Shown: positions 44,272 through 54,427 of the stretch, one piece after another
How positions within the stretch are numbered: position 1 is the stretch's first letter
How the letters are laid out: every line of letters starts with the position of its first letter
DNA from: Nostoc linckia FACHB-104
GTDB taxonomy: Bacteria > Cyanobacteriota > Cyanobacteriia > Cyanobacteriales > Nostocaceae
Length of the DNA: 64,000 nt
Reading direction: 5' to 3'
Assembly (NCBI RefSeq): GCF_014696615.1
Contig: NZ_JACJQJ010000004.1
Coordinates: forward strand, 124,001-188,000
Made by a program: the position numbers and the translations under genes
Notes under the pieces: model-generated
Databases searched by the model: none
The model's input: the letters and a program-made list of their open reading frames with translations, nothing else
Told to the model about the DNA's origin: nothing

Positions 44272-45237
44272 AGTCTTAAGTAAGCTTTTTGCTAGAAATG
44301 AACTATTTCCCAATTTGCAATCTAACTCGTATCTAGATTTAGGTAATTTATATACCACTTAGCAATATAAATTAACCCAGCTCAACCAATAAATATGTTT
44401 GAGAATTTATTGCCTATGGTGCAACTAATAGATATTTAAACGCACCACCTGCTGAAGAACTGTCCAGTTAAATACAAAATAACAAAGAAATTATAAAGAT
44501 GGTATAGCGAAAAGTTATTAATTCCTTATATTCCACATACCAATCTTATATATCAAATGTAAATCCAAGTTAGGAAAATGCACAGTATCCTGAGATGTAC
44601 TTTTGTTTGTATAAGCGCTGTTTTACTCTGACTCTAGCCAGATTTTGCTAGGATTTTACTCTAGAGAATTTGATTTTAAAGGTATCAAGATCCAGCAAAT
44701 TGTTATTTATGTTACAAAACTATATAAAAAATTTATCTAAATAACTAGAAAATCAAATTTTACCCAGTACAGCCTCATATAAGCTCTTATGATACTTCTA
44801 ATAATTCTTTAAAACTGGGTTGAATTTTAATTAAAGTTTCAGGTTAAAATTCAAATTTCTGGCTTAACATCATATTTGATGTTTAGTACGAACTAAACGA
44901 TAAATGTAAATCCCAAACATTAGCACATTTATCTTATTCTGTGCAAAGCATATTGATAGCTACAAGCCCATAAGAAATCGGGCATAGGGCAATACAGTTC
45001 AGATAAGCCTTTTTCTCTCCCTCTGCTTCCTCTAGTTTGAAAGTGCTGAGTGCTGAGTGCTGAGTGCTGAGTAAAAATCCCAGTCCCATTTTCATACTTG
45101 GCTATGAAACTTGTTTCATCGGGACTGCCTTCTCTGCACCCTCTACCTGCCTCAACAGATAAATCATAGGGTGTTTGCTCTTTGCACCTTCTGCACCCTC
45201 TGCTACCCTGCTTCCTGTGCTAAAAACTAGAGCAATC
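44272..45237. other. Gene-poor AT-rich spacer
   Basis: Between the Mo-nitrogenase-domain gene and the NUDIX gene no supported gene is seen, apart from the possible 5' extension up to 44358. From 44360 to 45000 it is AT-rich with short inverted motifs (CTCTAGAGAA near 44662). A dispersed repeat lies at 45039-45130, then a C/T-rich tract (CTCTGCACC units) to 45210. Confidence 0.45.
45039..45130 (+). repeat. Dispersed repeat, copy 2 (GTGCTGA heptamers plus hairpin)
   Basis: Four to five AGTGCTG heptamers are followed by AGTAAAAATCCCA, TTTCATACTTGGCTATGAAA (hairpin) and GGGACTGCCT. Same order of motifs as at 700-771. Confidence 0.65.
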
Positions 45238-45669
45238 TTATAAATAATTGAAAAATTCGGCTGGTACTAGCCTTAATTCGCCTGATTTAAATCGCTCGAT
45301 ATTAATCCAAAGTGCCCGATGTTTATGGGTTGGGGACTCAGAAAAGATGAGGCTCTCTAATTGATAAAATTTGGGATCGGCAAAATCACATTGGTAAAGT
45401 TGAATAATTTCGTGTCCTTGCCTGCCATTAAAGATAAATAGGTTCTCTATACAGCCTAAATAGCGAATATTGGTTAATTCTGCTTGAATTTCTTCTTGGA
45501 ATTCCCTTTGTAGGGCGAGAAGGCTGGTTTCGCCAAAATCTACCCCACCTCCTAAAGCTCGGTAAAATGTAGATTGCTTGGCGGGATCGTAGCCTTCGGA
45601 AACAAAGATGCGTTCGCCATCACGAATTAATCCCAAGGCTATTACCCGAATTTCTCCTGCTTTGCTCAT
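45238..45669 (-). CDS. NUDIX hydrolase
   Basis: The 143-residue protein has a complete Nudix box at residues 41-63 (GGVDFGETSLLALQREFQEE), with the metal-binding REFQEE and the leading Gly and Glu in place. Substrate unknown; the family hydrolyses nucleoside diphosphate derivatives. It is 17 bases downstream of the DUF3531 gene and likely shares its transcript. Confidence 0.9.
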   Translation of the reverse strand: MSKAGEIRVIALGLIRDGERIFVSEGYDPAKQSTFYRALGGGVDFGETSLLALQREFQEEIQAELTNIRYLGCIENLFIFNGRQGHEIIQLYQCDFADPKFYQLESLIFSESPTHKHRALWINIERFKSGELRLVPAEFFNYL

Positions 45670-45686
45670 TTTTGTAACTTAAGTCA

Positions 45687-46139
45687 CTAATTATCGTACA
45701 TAGAGTAAGAATTGTTTTCGTTCTCCTCTATGGGCCAATTTTCATTTTCGCCACCGATATACAATTCCTCAATAGTGACATATTCCTCACTTAGCTGGGT
45801 GAGGGCATTAATTAAGATATCTAAGGCGATCGCATCACTAGTTCCTAAATCAAACCAACAGCGTCCCCATTCGCCTTCATACTCGAACTCACCCATGTTA
45901 TGCATTAGCGCCAGCAAGCTTTTGTCATAACCTTGCTCGTCGTAATTCATGTAACTAATATCCAGTCCTGTGTCTTGCACCTGAAGATTTTCGGCGTTAA
46001 AAGCACCCAATTTACCTAAATAAAACCAAGAATTGAAAACCTCTTCTACATACTGCCTTTCACGCGCCGAAGGAATCGTGCTGAACCTCAGCCAAATCCA
46101 TACATCAAAAGGATTAACCTCACGAAACTGGATATACAT
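45687..46139 (-). CDS. DUF3531 protein, cyanobacteria/plastid-conserved
   Basis: The 150-residue protein starts MYIQFREVNPFDVWIWLRFS and has WFYLGKLGAFNAENLQVQD and EWGRCWFDLGTSDAIALDIL, the characteristic stretches of the DUF3531 family of cyanobacteria and plants. No function is established. The tail is acidic and Asn-rich. It precedes the NUDIX gene by 17 bases. Confidence 0.85.
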   Translation of the reverse strand: MYIQFREVNPFDVWIWLRFSTIPSARERQYVEEVFNSWFYLGKLGAFNAENLQVQDTGLDISYMNYDEQGYDKSLLALMHNMGEFEYEGEWGRCWFDLGTSDAIALDILINALTQLSEEYVTIEELYIGGENENWPIEENENNSYSMYDN

Positions 46140-46182
46140 TTTTGTTATATTTCTCCGTTAGAGTTTTCTGAAAATAAGCATA

Positions 46183-46277
46183 TCAGGATTGGGGATTGGG
46201 GATTGGGCAAAAGCAGGGGAGCAGGGTGCAGGGAGCAGGGGGAAAAGAACATCCTATTACCCATTACCCATTACCCA
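46183..46277. repeat. Composite spacer repeat (GGGAGCAGGG, ATTACCC)
   Basis: GGGGATTGGGG and GGGAGCAGGGGGAAAAG tracts are followed by ATTACCC units up to 46277. It is the same class as other spacers, here between two minus-strand genes. Confidence 0.6.
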
Positions 46278-46287
46278 ACCCCTATTT

Positions 46288-47220
46288 TTAACTAAAACTC
46301 TTCAACCTATTATTTGCGTTGTTGCGTTCGGATTCGATTTGTTGGACTAAGCTGGCTGGGAGTTGGGATTTTTTGCTTAAGGCGGTGTCGAAGTTAGCGA
46401 TCGCTTCTTTGATCAAGTCTCGACTATTTTCTTTTTTCCCTTGTTCGTGGAGGATTTGGGCTTTGAGATAATATAACTCTGGGTTTTCGGATGTGGTTTT
46501 TAAAGCACGATTGGCGTAATCTAGGGCTTGAGAGTAATTTTTTAAATCTCGATAGCCAAGGGCAATCCCCCGATCTGCAAGATATTTAGGAGCAGCATTG
46601 TTTTCTAGCCGTTGAATCGCTTCATCTGGGTTAGAAAAAGGCAGATTAACAGCTAGTAGCAAATCCATATAGCCTCTAATGAGGTTTACTTCTGGATCGT
46701 TGGCAGAAATTGCTTCCGCTTTATCTAAATATTGGTAAACTTGCCGCAAGCGACTTAAAGCTTGTGCTGCACCACCTGCACCTTCACGGGTAATAATCAC
46801 TGCTCCCTCTAGGAAATTCCCTACGGCTGTGTATAAATTACCGCGTAGGGGATCTTTATCAATCAACTTTTGTCCGGTTTCGAGGGTTTTTTTGCTGTAT
46901 GTGTCTAATGAAGTTAAATCTTTGTTGGCATAGGCTAGAGATGCCTTCATTGCATAGGCTAGAGGTTCATTGGGTTCGCTGGATATTGCTTGCTGGAGGT
47001 AACTTTCTGCTTCTTGATAGTTGCCTTTTTGAAAAACTGCTTTAAAAGCCGCTTCGGTTTTATCCCCAATTGCATGAGGTTTGTCAGGACGGAAAGGATC
47101 GCCAGCCAGTGTTGGGTTCATTCCCAAATTGAATGCGATCGCCGCAGCAAAAGTTGTCTGAGCAAGCTTAGTGACTCTAGCAAACACAATTGCTTGAGGA
47201 GCAGAAAACCATTTATTCAT
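46288..47220 (-). CDS. Exported TPR protein (Sll0314/Alr1548-like family)
   Basis: The 310-residue protein has an N-terminal signal (about 17-40, VTKLAQTTFAAAIAFNLGMN, ending in TLAG). Five or six TPR-like helix pairs follow (AVFQKGNYQEAESYLQQAIS, YAMKASLAYANKDLTSLDTY, QALDYANRALKTTSENPELY). It matches the cyanobacterial Sll0314/Alr1548 family from memory. Its function is unknown; a periplasmic protein-binding role is likely. It is a single leftward gene. Confidence 0.8.
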   Translation of the reverse strand: MNKWFSAPQAIVFARVTKLAQTTFAAAIAFNLGMNPTLAGDPFRPDKPHAIGDKTEAAFKAVFQKGNYQEAESYLQQAISSEPNEPLAYAMKASLAYANKDLTSLDTYSKKTLETGQKLIDKDPLRGNLYTAVGNFLEGAVIITREGAGGAAQALSRLRQVYQYLDKAEAISANDPEVNLIRGYMDLLLAVNLPFSNPDEAIQRLENNAAPKYLADRGIALGYRDLKNYSQALDYANRALKTTSENPELYYLKAQILHEQGKKENSRDLIKEAIANFDTALSKKSQLPASLVQQIESERNNANNRLKSFS

Positions 47221-47612
47221 TGTATCCCTCAGAATAATTGCGGTTGAAATAGTTGTTTATGTTACCTAAAATGCAAAAAAATGATTAATCTGTACTTAGG
47301 TTTATTGTTGCCGACATTTTCTATATAGTTCGACCTCTCTAATTTTTGCAGGTTCCTATAATGCTTGTAGCCATTCTTCAGGGGGAAGTTTGCCACAATG
47401 GAGAAAAATAGGAGGTTGGCTTTTGTTTTAGTGTTAAAACTTGGGCTAGACAGACTTGTAGCTCCAAGTTACAAGTAGATGACTCTAGCGGTTAGATTAG
47501 GGTTTTTAGGCAGGTTATGCGTTATGAATGTTTTTGGAAATTTTTAATTGCTCTGCGTGTAGTTAAGCGTCATTGATTCAGTTATTCGCCAACTTTTTGG
47601 TAATCTTAACAA
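47221..47612. other. Intergenic region between divergent genes
   Basis: The 392 bases between the TPR gene and the ABC ATPase gene hold no convincing gene. A short frame beginning ATGCTTGTAG near 47360 ends after about 16 codons. It presumably contains both divergent promoters, but I see no clear motif. Confidence 0.4.
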
Positions 47613-48287
47613 ATGCTCTATCTTAGAAATCTGGTTTATCACCCAACAGCCAGCCCAACAGCGATTCTCAAAGGAATTAACTTGGAATTAGCACCGCAAC
47701 AGCTAGGTTTGATTATTGGCCCTAGCGGTTCTGGTAAAAGTACCTTATTAGAAATTTTATCTGGACTAGCCGAACCCACTTCTGGCGCAGTGTTCTGGCG
47801 CGAACAAGAATTGATCTCCGAACAGCTACAACAATTAGCTGGGTTAGTATTTCAGTTCCCAGAACGGCACTTCTGCGGCGGTACAATTTTAGAAGAATTA
47901 CGCTTAGGGCATCCAGAACTAGGGTCAGAGCGAGTTAGGCAGGCATTAAGCGAAGTAGGATTAGAGCATTTATCACTGTCAGCATCACCCCATGCATTGA
48001 GTGGCGGACAACAGCGACGTTTAGCTTTGGCGGTGCAGTTAATTCGCCAACCAAATTTATTATTATTAGACGAGCCAACAGCCGGGTTAGACTGGTCAAT
48101 GCGTCGGCAGTTGGTCAGTTTATTGGCGAAGCTGAAGAAAGATTGGACATTGTTTGTCGTTACACACGACGCTGGAGATATGTTAGCGATCGCAGATTCT
48201 TGTTGGACACTCAACCACGGTGAACTAAAATCTGTCGATCCCGAGGTATTGAAAGCTAAAGTTCAAGAACCCCAGGCGGCGGTGTGA
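47613..48287 (+). CDS. ABC transporter ATP-binding protein, CbiO/EcfA-like
   Basis: The 224-residue ATPase has Walker A GPSGSGKST (36-44), a Q-loop with VFQFPERHF that is typical of CbiO/EcfA ATPases of ECF transporters, signature LSGGQQRRLALA (129-140), Walker B LLLLDEP (149-155) and H-loop VTHD. No permease or T-component is adjacent, so its partner must lie elsewhere. It may belong to a cobalt, vitamin or lipid-type transporter. The following gene rsmG starts 88 bases later, after a repeat. Confidence 0.88.
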   Translation: MLYLRNLVYHPTASPTAILKGINLELAPQQLGLIIGPSGSGKSTLLEILSGLAEPTSGAVFWREQELISEQLQQLAGLVFQFPERHFCGGTILEELRLGHPELGSERVRQALSEVGLEHLSLSASPHALSGGQQRRLALAVQLIRQPNLLLLDEPTAGLDWSMRRQLVSLLAKLKKDWTLFVVTHDAGDMLAIADSCWTLNHGELKSVDPEVLKAKVQEPQAAV

Positions 48288-48379
48288 TGGGGGATTGGGG
48301 ACTGGGGACAAGGGGACAAGGGGAAATAACAAACATCCAATTACCAATTACCCAATGACAAACGACAAATGACAAATGA
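48288..48379. repeat. Composite spacer repeat supplying the rsmG start codon
   Basis: GGGGACTGGGGACAAGGGG tracts are followed by AACAAACATCCAATTACC and four heptamers (48352-48379: CCAATGA, CAAACGA, CAAATGA, CAAATGA). The ATG of the fourth heptamer is the start codon of rsmG. Confidence 0.8.
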
Positions 48380-49113
48380 CTAACTTATTGCCTGAAAAGG
48401 TAGAAATCTGGCAAAAAACTCTCAATTGGCAACCAAATGTTCAACAGCAGTTACAATTCCAGCAGCTTTATGAATTAATTCTGGAAGGGAACAGTCAGTT
48501 TAATTTAACTCGCATTACTGAAGCTGAAGAGTTTTGGGAGAAACATCTGTGGGATTCGCTGCGGGGAATTGCGCCACAGCAGCAATTTATTGATTCTCTA
48601 ACAGCGGGTGTATCTTTGATTGATATTGGTACGGGTGCAGGTTTTCCGGGGATTCCCATAGCGATCGCATCTGCTAATTCTCAAATTACGCTGCTTGATT
48701 CAACCCGCAAAAAAGTTACTTTTATTGAAAAAATTTTGACTACACTTGGCTTGAGTAATGGCAAAACTCTTGTAGGTAGAGTTGAAGAAATTGGCCAGCA
48801 ACGCCAGCACCGACAAAGTTATGATGTAGCGACAATCCGCGCTGTTGGGCCTGCTTCTGTCTGCGCGGAATATGCTTTACCATTACTGAAAGTTGGGGGT
48901 TTAGCAGTTATTTACCGAGGTAATTGGACTGACGAGGAAACTACAGCTTTGCAAAATGCTGTTGATCAGTTGGGTGGGGTAATTGAAGCGATAGAACAAT
49001 TTACTACTCCTCTGAGTGAGAGTATTCGTCACTGTTTATACTTGCGGAAGGTTGCAGCTACACCAGCTAACTTTCCCCGTGCTGTAGGTGTACCTACTCA
49101 AAAGCCGCTTTAA
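48376..49113 (+). CDS. rsmG: 16S rRNA (guanine-527-N7)-methyltransferase
   Basis: The 245-residue protein has the RsmG family motifs: FNLTRITEAEEFWEKHLWDS (about 33-52), the SAM site LIDIGTGAGFPGIPIAIAS (near 80), LLDSTRKKVTFIE and the ATIRAVGP motif. It methylates G527 of 16S rRNA in the small subunit. The N-terminus MTNLLPEKVEIWQKTLNW agrees with other cyanobacterial RsmG proteins, so ATG 48376 is right although it lies inside a CAAATGA heptamer repeat with no Shine-Dalgarno sequence. Confidence 0.97.
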   Translation: MTNLLPEKVEIWQKTLNWQPNVQQQLQFQQLYELILEGNSQFNLTRITEAEEFWEKHLWDSLRGIAPQQQFIDSLTAGVSLIDIGTGAGFPGIPIAIASANSQITLLDSTRKKVTFIEKILTTLGLSNGKTLVGRVEEIGQQRQHRQSYDVATIRAVGPASVCAEYALPLLKVGGLAVIYRGNWTDEETTALQNAVDQLGGVIEAIEQFTTPLSESIRHCLYLRKVAATPANFPRAVGVPTQKPL

Positions 49114-49167
49114 TACTGTTATTGCTTCTTACCTGTTCCCTGTTCCCTATCTAGACTAGAACCAGAA

Positions 49168-50286
49168 CTAATGGATAATTCCCAAAACGAACTCACCTTG
49201 ATTCACAGCTTGATTTGTCGAGACATCATAAACTAAGCCATCTTCAGATGCACAGACATCAATCACTTTGGGTAGCTGATTTTCCTTATTAAAACTGAGA
49301 ATTTGATAGAGTTTGTCACCTGCTTTAACTTTTGTACCTAACGCGACTCTAGATTGAATCATTCCACCTGCGATCGCATAATATTTCTGCCGATTGCTAC
49401 TCTTAGCAAAATACATTTCAGGAGATTTAGTATATGGTAGATTTTGTAATACCTTTTTCTGGACTAGATAATTTTTCACACCTGCTACGCCTTTAGCAAC
49501 AGAATCAGGATTAATCTGCATACCTGCGCCTAATTCTAATGTCCAAGCTTCAATATCAAATTTAATTTCTCTACCCAATTGGCGAAAGCAATCTTCTAAA
49601 GCCAACCAAGGTTTAATAAATGCTTCATCAAAAGCATCACCATCATATTTATCGAGCAGAATCCCAAAGTCCAGCAAGAAATATTTGGCGCTTTCCTCGC
49701 GATCACGGAAATAATAAATATAGTCTAAACCTTGATTGGTAGAACTGTGCAAATCAATTAGGTAGTCAGCATCCAGACTCAGAGATTGGAGTTGATAGCG
49801 AAATATTTCAGTATAAGGTACGCTTTGCGGAGAATTGATTGTATCTAAATTTTTAGCAAAATCTTTTTTGATATTAGTTAAATAAGCTTGGCGAATATTT
49901 TCTAAATTATTATTAATGTGAAATTGAGCAAAAGCTAATAACTCACTATTGTGTTTTTCATAATCCCAAAAAATTCGATTCCAATCTTTAGCTTCATAGG
50001 TACAATAACGACCTGGAGAAAAATGTTGAGCGCGTTCATTAGTACCCATAGGATTACAAACAGGCAAAAACCAAATTTCTCCTATTAAATTATCCCGCTC
50101 AATTGATAATAAAAACTCAATCAATTGATGAATAACAGCATTGCCAGAGATTTCTGCACCGTGAAGATTGGATTGGATATAAACTTTTTTCCCAGCTTGA
50201 GAACCAATGAATTTGTACAGTTGTAAAAACAGGCGATCGCCTGAAGCCATTTGTCGTAAAAATATAGTTTCAATCTCAGGTAGCAT
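49168..50286 (-). CDS. Succinylglutamate desuccinylase/aspartoacylase-family zinc hydrolase
   Basis: The 372-residue protein has the zinc ligands of M14-like AstE/AspA proteins: SNLHGAEISGN (His43, Glu46) and YLIDLHSSTNQG with the third His. NPMGTNERAQHFSPGRYC carries the substrate-binding Asn/Arg. A C-terminal beta-barrel of about 70 residues follows (KVKAGDKLYQIL..., VNQGEFVLGII), as in this family. Substrate not known. It is a lone minus-strand gene downstream of the kinase array. Confidence 0.87.
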   Translation of the reverse strand: MLPEIETIFLRQMASGDRLFLQLYKFIGSQAGKKVYIQSNLHGAEISGNAVIHQLIEFLLSIERDNLIGEIWFLPVCNPMGTNERAQHFSPGRYCTYEAKDWNRIFWDYEKHNSELLAFAQFHINNNLENIRQAYLTNIKKDFAKNLDTINSPQSVPYTEIFRYQLQSLSLDADYLIDLHSSTNQGLDYIYYFRDREESAKYFLLDFGILLDKYDGDAFDEAFIKPWLALEDCFRQLGREIKFDIEAWTLELGAGMQINPDSVAKGVAGVKNYLVQKKVLQNLPYTKSPEMYFAKSSNRQKYYAIAGGMIQSRVALGTKVKAGDKLYQILSFNKENQLPKVIDVCASEDGLVYDVSTNQAVNQGEFVLGIIH

Positions 50287-50370
50287 AATAATTTCAGCAT
50301 TGTGTATGGACTGATATGTCCAGCAAAATTATACCAACTCAGAGTTAAACATCTGCACTCCGCGTTCATC

Positions 50371-50456
50371 CCAGCAGAGATAAGTACCACCCCCTTTACT
50401 CGCAGCGCCATATTTATTAGTGTTTTGTGAGTAAGTGAGGTGGGACGCTTCATCAT
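50371..50456 (-). pseudogene. Remnant of a histidine kinase N-terminus
   Basis: A minus-strand frame from 50456 reads MMKRPTSLTHKTLINMALR then VKGVVLISAG, nearly identical to residues 1-29 of the Cache-HAMP kinase at 58748-60994 (MMKRSTSLTYKTLINMALR, VTGVVLVSAG). After that the sequence diverges into unrelated codons. The flanking spacer (50457-50525) also equals 60995-61064. It is a duplicated 5' end whose remainder has been lost. Confidence 0.8.
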
Positions 50457-50508
50457 GCTCAACTCGTAAGATTTATGGCTTTAGTATTCCCAAACACATC
50501 AAAAAATT

Positions 50509-51792
50509 TTAAAATACGGGAATTTGGATGATAAATTCTGTGCCTTCTCCTAAGGCTGAGTCACATTTCAACTTACCACCGTGGGTTTCTTCAACAATTT
50601 GTTTAGCTATAGCCAACCCTAAACCTGTGCCTTTCCCTACAGCTTTGGTAGTAAACAAATGGTCAAAGATTTTGTGTTTTACCTCTTCGCTCATACCTTT
50701 ACCATTATCAGCAATTGAGATTTTTATATGGTGATGATTTATGGATGTAGTAATTTTAATGATATTAGGATTAGCTTTAATTTCTGCAAAACTGCGCCCT
50801 TGATTGGATTCCTCTAAAGCATCAATGGCATTAGCTAATGTATTCATAAATACCTGATTTAATTGACCCGGAAAACATTCAACCTCAGGTAAATTATCAT
50901 AGTCGCTGATCACAGTAATAGCTGGACGTTGTTCGTTAGCTTTGAGACGATGTTGGAGAATTAAAATAGTGCTATCAATGCCTTCGTGGATATTAAAAGA
51001 CTGCTTGCTGTCGCTATCAGCACGAGAAAAAATCCGCAGACTTTTACTGATAGATGTAATGCGATGACCTCCATCTTTCATTGCCCGAATGAGTTGCGGT
51101 AAATCTTCTTGAAGGTAATCTAAATCGACTGCTGCCAGTTCATCTTCAATTTCTGCACCGGGTTGGGGAAATTTCTGTGCATAAAGATTGATAATACCTA
51201 ACAAGTCATTCATATAATCTTGTACGGCATTGACATTGCCCACAATTGCGCTGATTGGATTATTAATTTCATGGGCTACCCCAGCGATCAGATTACCGAG
51301 GGCAGACATTTTTTCATGTTGAATCAGTTGCAGTTGGGAAGCTTCTAATTCTGCTGCTTTTTGAGCAACTTGGTCTGCAAGATTTTGGGTGAGTTGAGAT
51401 AGTTGTAAATGGGTACTAACTCGTGCCAAAACTTCTTTTTCATAGAAGGGTTTGACTATATAGTCTACCGCTCCTAGTTCCAATGCCTTAACTTTACTTT
51501 CACCGTCGGAAAGAGCAGTCATAAAAATGATGGGAATATTACAGGTGCGGTCATTGGCTTTCAACCGTCGGCAGGTTTCAAAGCCATCGATGCCCGGCAT
51601 CATCACATCTAGTAAGATCAGGTCGGGAAGACGACGTTCGATTTGCTGTAGTGCGCGATCGCCACTGGTGGCTATAGCTATATCAAAGCCTGCATCGCCC
51701 AGAGTCGCGGAAACTACCTCTAGGTTGGAGGGCGTATCATCAACAATTAAAACTAAACCTGTGATGGTAGATATTGGCGGTGTATACATCAT
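50509..51792 (-). CDS. REC-histidine kinase hybrid 1
   Basis: The 427-residue protein has an N-terminal receiver (about 10-125, phospho-acceptor Asp62 in LLDVMMPG) followed by a coiled-coil linker (LADQVAQKAAELEASQ), a histidine-kinase domain with His174 (GVAHEINNP) and an HATPase with [10 protein letters not shown]. It has no sensor or membrane segment. Its upstream partner gene (51834) ends 41 bases before its start and carries its own receiver, so a phosphorelay between the two is likely. It is a close paralogue of 54428-55705. Confidence 0.92.
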   Translation of the reverse strand: MMYTPPISTITGLVLIVDDTPSNLEVVSATLGDAGFDIAIATSGDRALQQIERRLPDLILLDVMMPGIDGFETCRRLKANDRTCNIPIIFMTALSDGESKVKALELGAVDYIVKPFYEKEVLARVSTHLQLSQLTQNLADQVAQKAAELEASQLQLIQHEKMSALGNLIAGVAHEINNPISAIVGNVNAVQDYMNDLLGIINLYAQKFPQPGAEIEDELAAVDLDYLQEDLPQLIRAMKDGGHRITSISKSLRIFSRADSDSKQSFNIHEGIDSTILILQHRLKANEQRPAITVISDYDNLPEVECFPGQLNQVFMNTLANAIDALEESNQGRSFAEIKANPNIIKITTSINHHHIKISIADNGKGMSEEVKHKIFDHLFTTKAVGKGTGLGLAIAKQIVEETHGGKLKCDSALGEGTEFIIQIPVF

Positions 51793-51833
51793 TTTGGAAC
51801 TGTGGACATCAATAAAATTGCAGTAGCAGATGC

Positions 51834-54281
51834 TTAGAGGAAATACTGCTGAATGAATTGTTCAAGTTGTTCGCTTTGGAACTGTTTTGCCAGTTGGATA
51901 ATCTTCTGGGTGAAAAGTTTGTATTGATGATTTTGTTGTTCCAGTTGTTCGGCTGCTGCGATTAGCTTCTTCAATCGCCCCTCCTGCACGAGTTCTAACC
52001 AAGCTTGGAGATCCTCTAGGGGTGGTGGAATTAGTTCTGTTGGTTGCTGCTCATCTGCTGATTGATCGGAGGTATCTTCAGTTTTCCAAGTGAGTTGTAG
52101 ATGTTTTTCCAGCAGTCTAAACAAATCATTGACTTGCACTGGTTTGGCTAGGAAATCATCGCCACCAGCATCAATACTCATTTGTTGATCGATTTGGGCA
52201 ACGGAGGCAGAAGAGACAAGAATTTTGAGCGAGCGCAGTTTTTCCTGTCCCCGAATTTGGCGCAGCAGCTCAAAACCATCCATCACAGGCATGACTAAGT
52301 CAGTAACGACTAGATCGGGGAGATTTTGCTGGAGTTGTTCTAAACCAGCTTGTCCATGTTCGGCTTCGGTGATCATGAATCCTAAAGGCTCTAGCAGATT
52401 CATTAAGACGGCGCGATTTTCCCAGCGATCGTCTACCACTAAAATATGCTGCTGTCGGCCTTGGTAGCCAATAATTTTACCTATAGATGTGGTCTGCTGT
52501 TGATTCCAATCACTAGCTAAGGGCAGAACAATCTCAAAAGAGAACTCGCTACCCACATTAAGCTGACTCTTAACTTTAATTTGTCCACCCATTAACTTTA
52601 CAAGCTGTTGGCTAATGGCTAATCCTAGTCCTGTGCCTTCTACTTTCCGCTTTTGGTCTCCCACTTGTTCAAAAGTTTGGAAGAGTTTATTGATATCTGC
52701 GGTGGCAATCCCCACTCCAGTATCGACAATGGTAAAGCGTAGTTTGGTGCTATTGTCAGAATCCTGCCCAATGCCGTGGACTTGTAATGTTACACTACCG
52801 CGATCGGTAAACTTAATGCCGTTACCCAGTAAGTTAATCAAGACTTGGCGGAGGCGTTTTTCATCGGCACTAATACCCAAGGGTAAATCAGCATCAGGTT
52901 CGTAGTGAAACTCAATACCTTTCTGCTGCGCCCGAATTTGGCAAATTTCCACCACTCCTTGCAGAAAAGACGGCAAGTGAAAAGCTTGGGGAGCAAGTTC
53001 CAGTTTGCGCGCTTCGATTTTGGACAGATCCAAAATATCGTTAATCAGTGTGAGTAAATGAGTACCACACTGGTGGATAATGTTGACTCCCTGACGTTCT
53101 TTTTCCGGTAAGGCTTTGGAACGTCCGAGAATTTGGGCATAGCCGAGAATCCCATTCAACGGTGTGCGGAGTTCGTGGCTCATATTGGCGAGAAATTCAC
53201 TTTTGGCATTGTTGGCACTGTCAGCAATTTCCTTGGCTGCATCTGCTAAGGCTTTTGATTGTTTGAGTTGGGCTTGTTCTGTAGATTGAACATAGACCAA
53301 CACCCCAATTAATGCACCAGCCAAGGCTAAGACTGCTAGAGCGATGATATCTAGCAGTTGTAGCTGAGATTCAATATTTTCACGGGGAATGACCAGTGCT
53401 ACTGACCAGTTAGCTTCTTTAAGAGGCAGAAACGCCACATATTTGACAGTTTTGTCGATGTTGACTAATTCAATCCCCTGTTGGCGATTGATCATCTTTT
53501 TAGCGATCGCAGCCAAACCTGGATCAGCAACATCAACCAATTTGATCCCCGGTTTTTCAATCGTAGTCATGAAGTCAGGGTTAGGATGGATGATGGCTTG
53601 TCCAGCGGAGTTGAGGGTAAAAGCATAGCTATTGTTGCCGTATTTGAGTCTTTCTGTGACATCCTTGATGCGATCGACAGCAACACTACCATGCACTACG
53701 CCGATGGGGGGATTCGATGGATTGCTATCTTTACGGATGGGAACGGAGATGGGGACTGATGACACGCCATTGGCTCTCGCAATCATCGGGTCGCCAACAT
53801 GGACATATCCAGCGATCGACCTTTGAAACCAGCGTCTATCTGTAACATTTGCCCGCTGACTGTTCGGGACTGTACTCTCTCGCCATCCATCTGGTGTGGT
53901 TAGACCAAACAGGGAAAAATCCTGCAGTCGCTCGTCTTCTGCCTTTAAATATTTACTAGCGATCGACCAATCCACTGAGCGCACTACATCTGTGTTTGCC
54001 AACATATCAACTCTCACTTTGAGAATTGCTAGCCAGCGATCAATCTCATCTCGACTCTGTTTCACCTCTGACAGCACTTGATTCTTGAGATTGCCTAGCA
54101 TGACACTTCGCAGGGTTTGATAGCTAAAATAAGCACCAACAACTACAAATAAAGTAGTACCACCCACAATTACCTTAGCTAACAAACTGCGCGAAGCTTT
54201 ACCAGATTTGGTGTTAAGGAGCGAATCACCAAGAGGTTTTTTCTTTGATGAAGAAGATTGCCAGAACGAGAAGGCGGACAT
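51834..54281 (-). CDS. Cache-sensor hybrid histidine kinase with C-terminal receiver 1
   Basis: I prefer ATG 54281 (MSAFSFWQ); TTG 54359 would add 26 residues. The protein has a first membrane helix ([20 protein letters not shown]), a double Cache-type extracytoplasmic sensor, a second helix ([20 protein letters not shown]), a HisKA domain (His369 in [11 protein letters not shown]), an HATPase ([13 protein letters not shown]) and a receiver (Asp661 in [11 protein letters not shown]). The C-terminal tail may contain an Hpt-like helical region. The ligand of the sensor is unknown. It pairs with the REC-kinase at 50509. Confidence 0.92.
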   Translation of the reverse strand: MSAFSFWQSSSSKKKPLGDSLLNTKSGKASRSLLAKVIVGGTTLFVVVGAYFSYQTLRSVMLGNLKNQVLSEVKQSRDEIDRWLAILKVRVDMLANTDVVRSVDWSIASKYLKAEDERLQDFSLFGLTTPDGWRESTVPNSQRANVTDRRWFQRSIAGYVHVGDPMIARANGVSSVPISVPIRKDSNPSNPPIGVVHGSVAVDRIKDVTERLKYGNNSYAFTLNSAGQAIIHPNPDFMTTIEKPGIKLVDVADPGLAAIAKKMINRQQGIELVNIDKTVKYVAFLPLKEANWSVALVIPRENIESQLQLLDIIALAVLALAGALIGVLVYVQSTEQAQLKQSKALADAAKEIADSANNAKSEFLANMSHELRTPLNGILGYAQILGRSKALPEKERQGVNIIHQCGTHLLTLINDILDLSKIEARKLELAPQAFHLPSFLQGVVEICQIRAQQKGIEFHYEPDADLPLGISADEKRLRQVLINLLGNGIKFTDRGSVTLQVHGIGQDSDNSTKLRFTIVDTGVGIATADINKLFQTFEQVGDQKRKVEGTGLGLAISQQLVKLMGGQIKVKSQLNVGSEFSFEIVLPLASDWNQQQTTSIGKIIGYQGRQQHILVVDDRWENRAVLMNLLEPLGFMITEAEHGQAGLEQLQQNLPDLVVTDLVMPVMDGFELLRQIRGQEKLRSLKILVSSASVAQIDQQMSIDAGGDDFLAKPVQVNDLFRLLEKHLQLTWKTEDTSDQSADEQQPTELIPPPLEDLQAWLELVQEGRLKKLIAAAEQLEQQNHQYKLFTQKIIQLAKQFQSEQLEQFIQQYFL

Positions 54282-54427
54282 AGGCAGATGTGACAGATTT
54301 AAGATGGATAATTTATGATGCCCATTTGTGAAGGAAGATGAGCAAAATGATTTTAGCAAGGCATTTTTTCAACGTTTATCGACAAATTGATAACTTGAAA
54401 ATATAGGAATTTCAATGAAGTTCAAAT

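Noticed and set aside
50121-50462. 113-codon minus-strand frame
   Set aside because: Only its first 30 codons resemble a protein (the kinase remnant). The rest is antisense to the hydrolase gene and its spacer, so it is recorded as a pseudogene fragment only.
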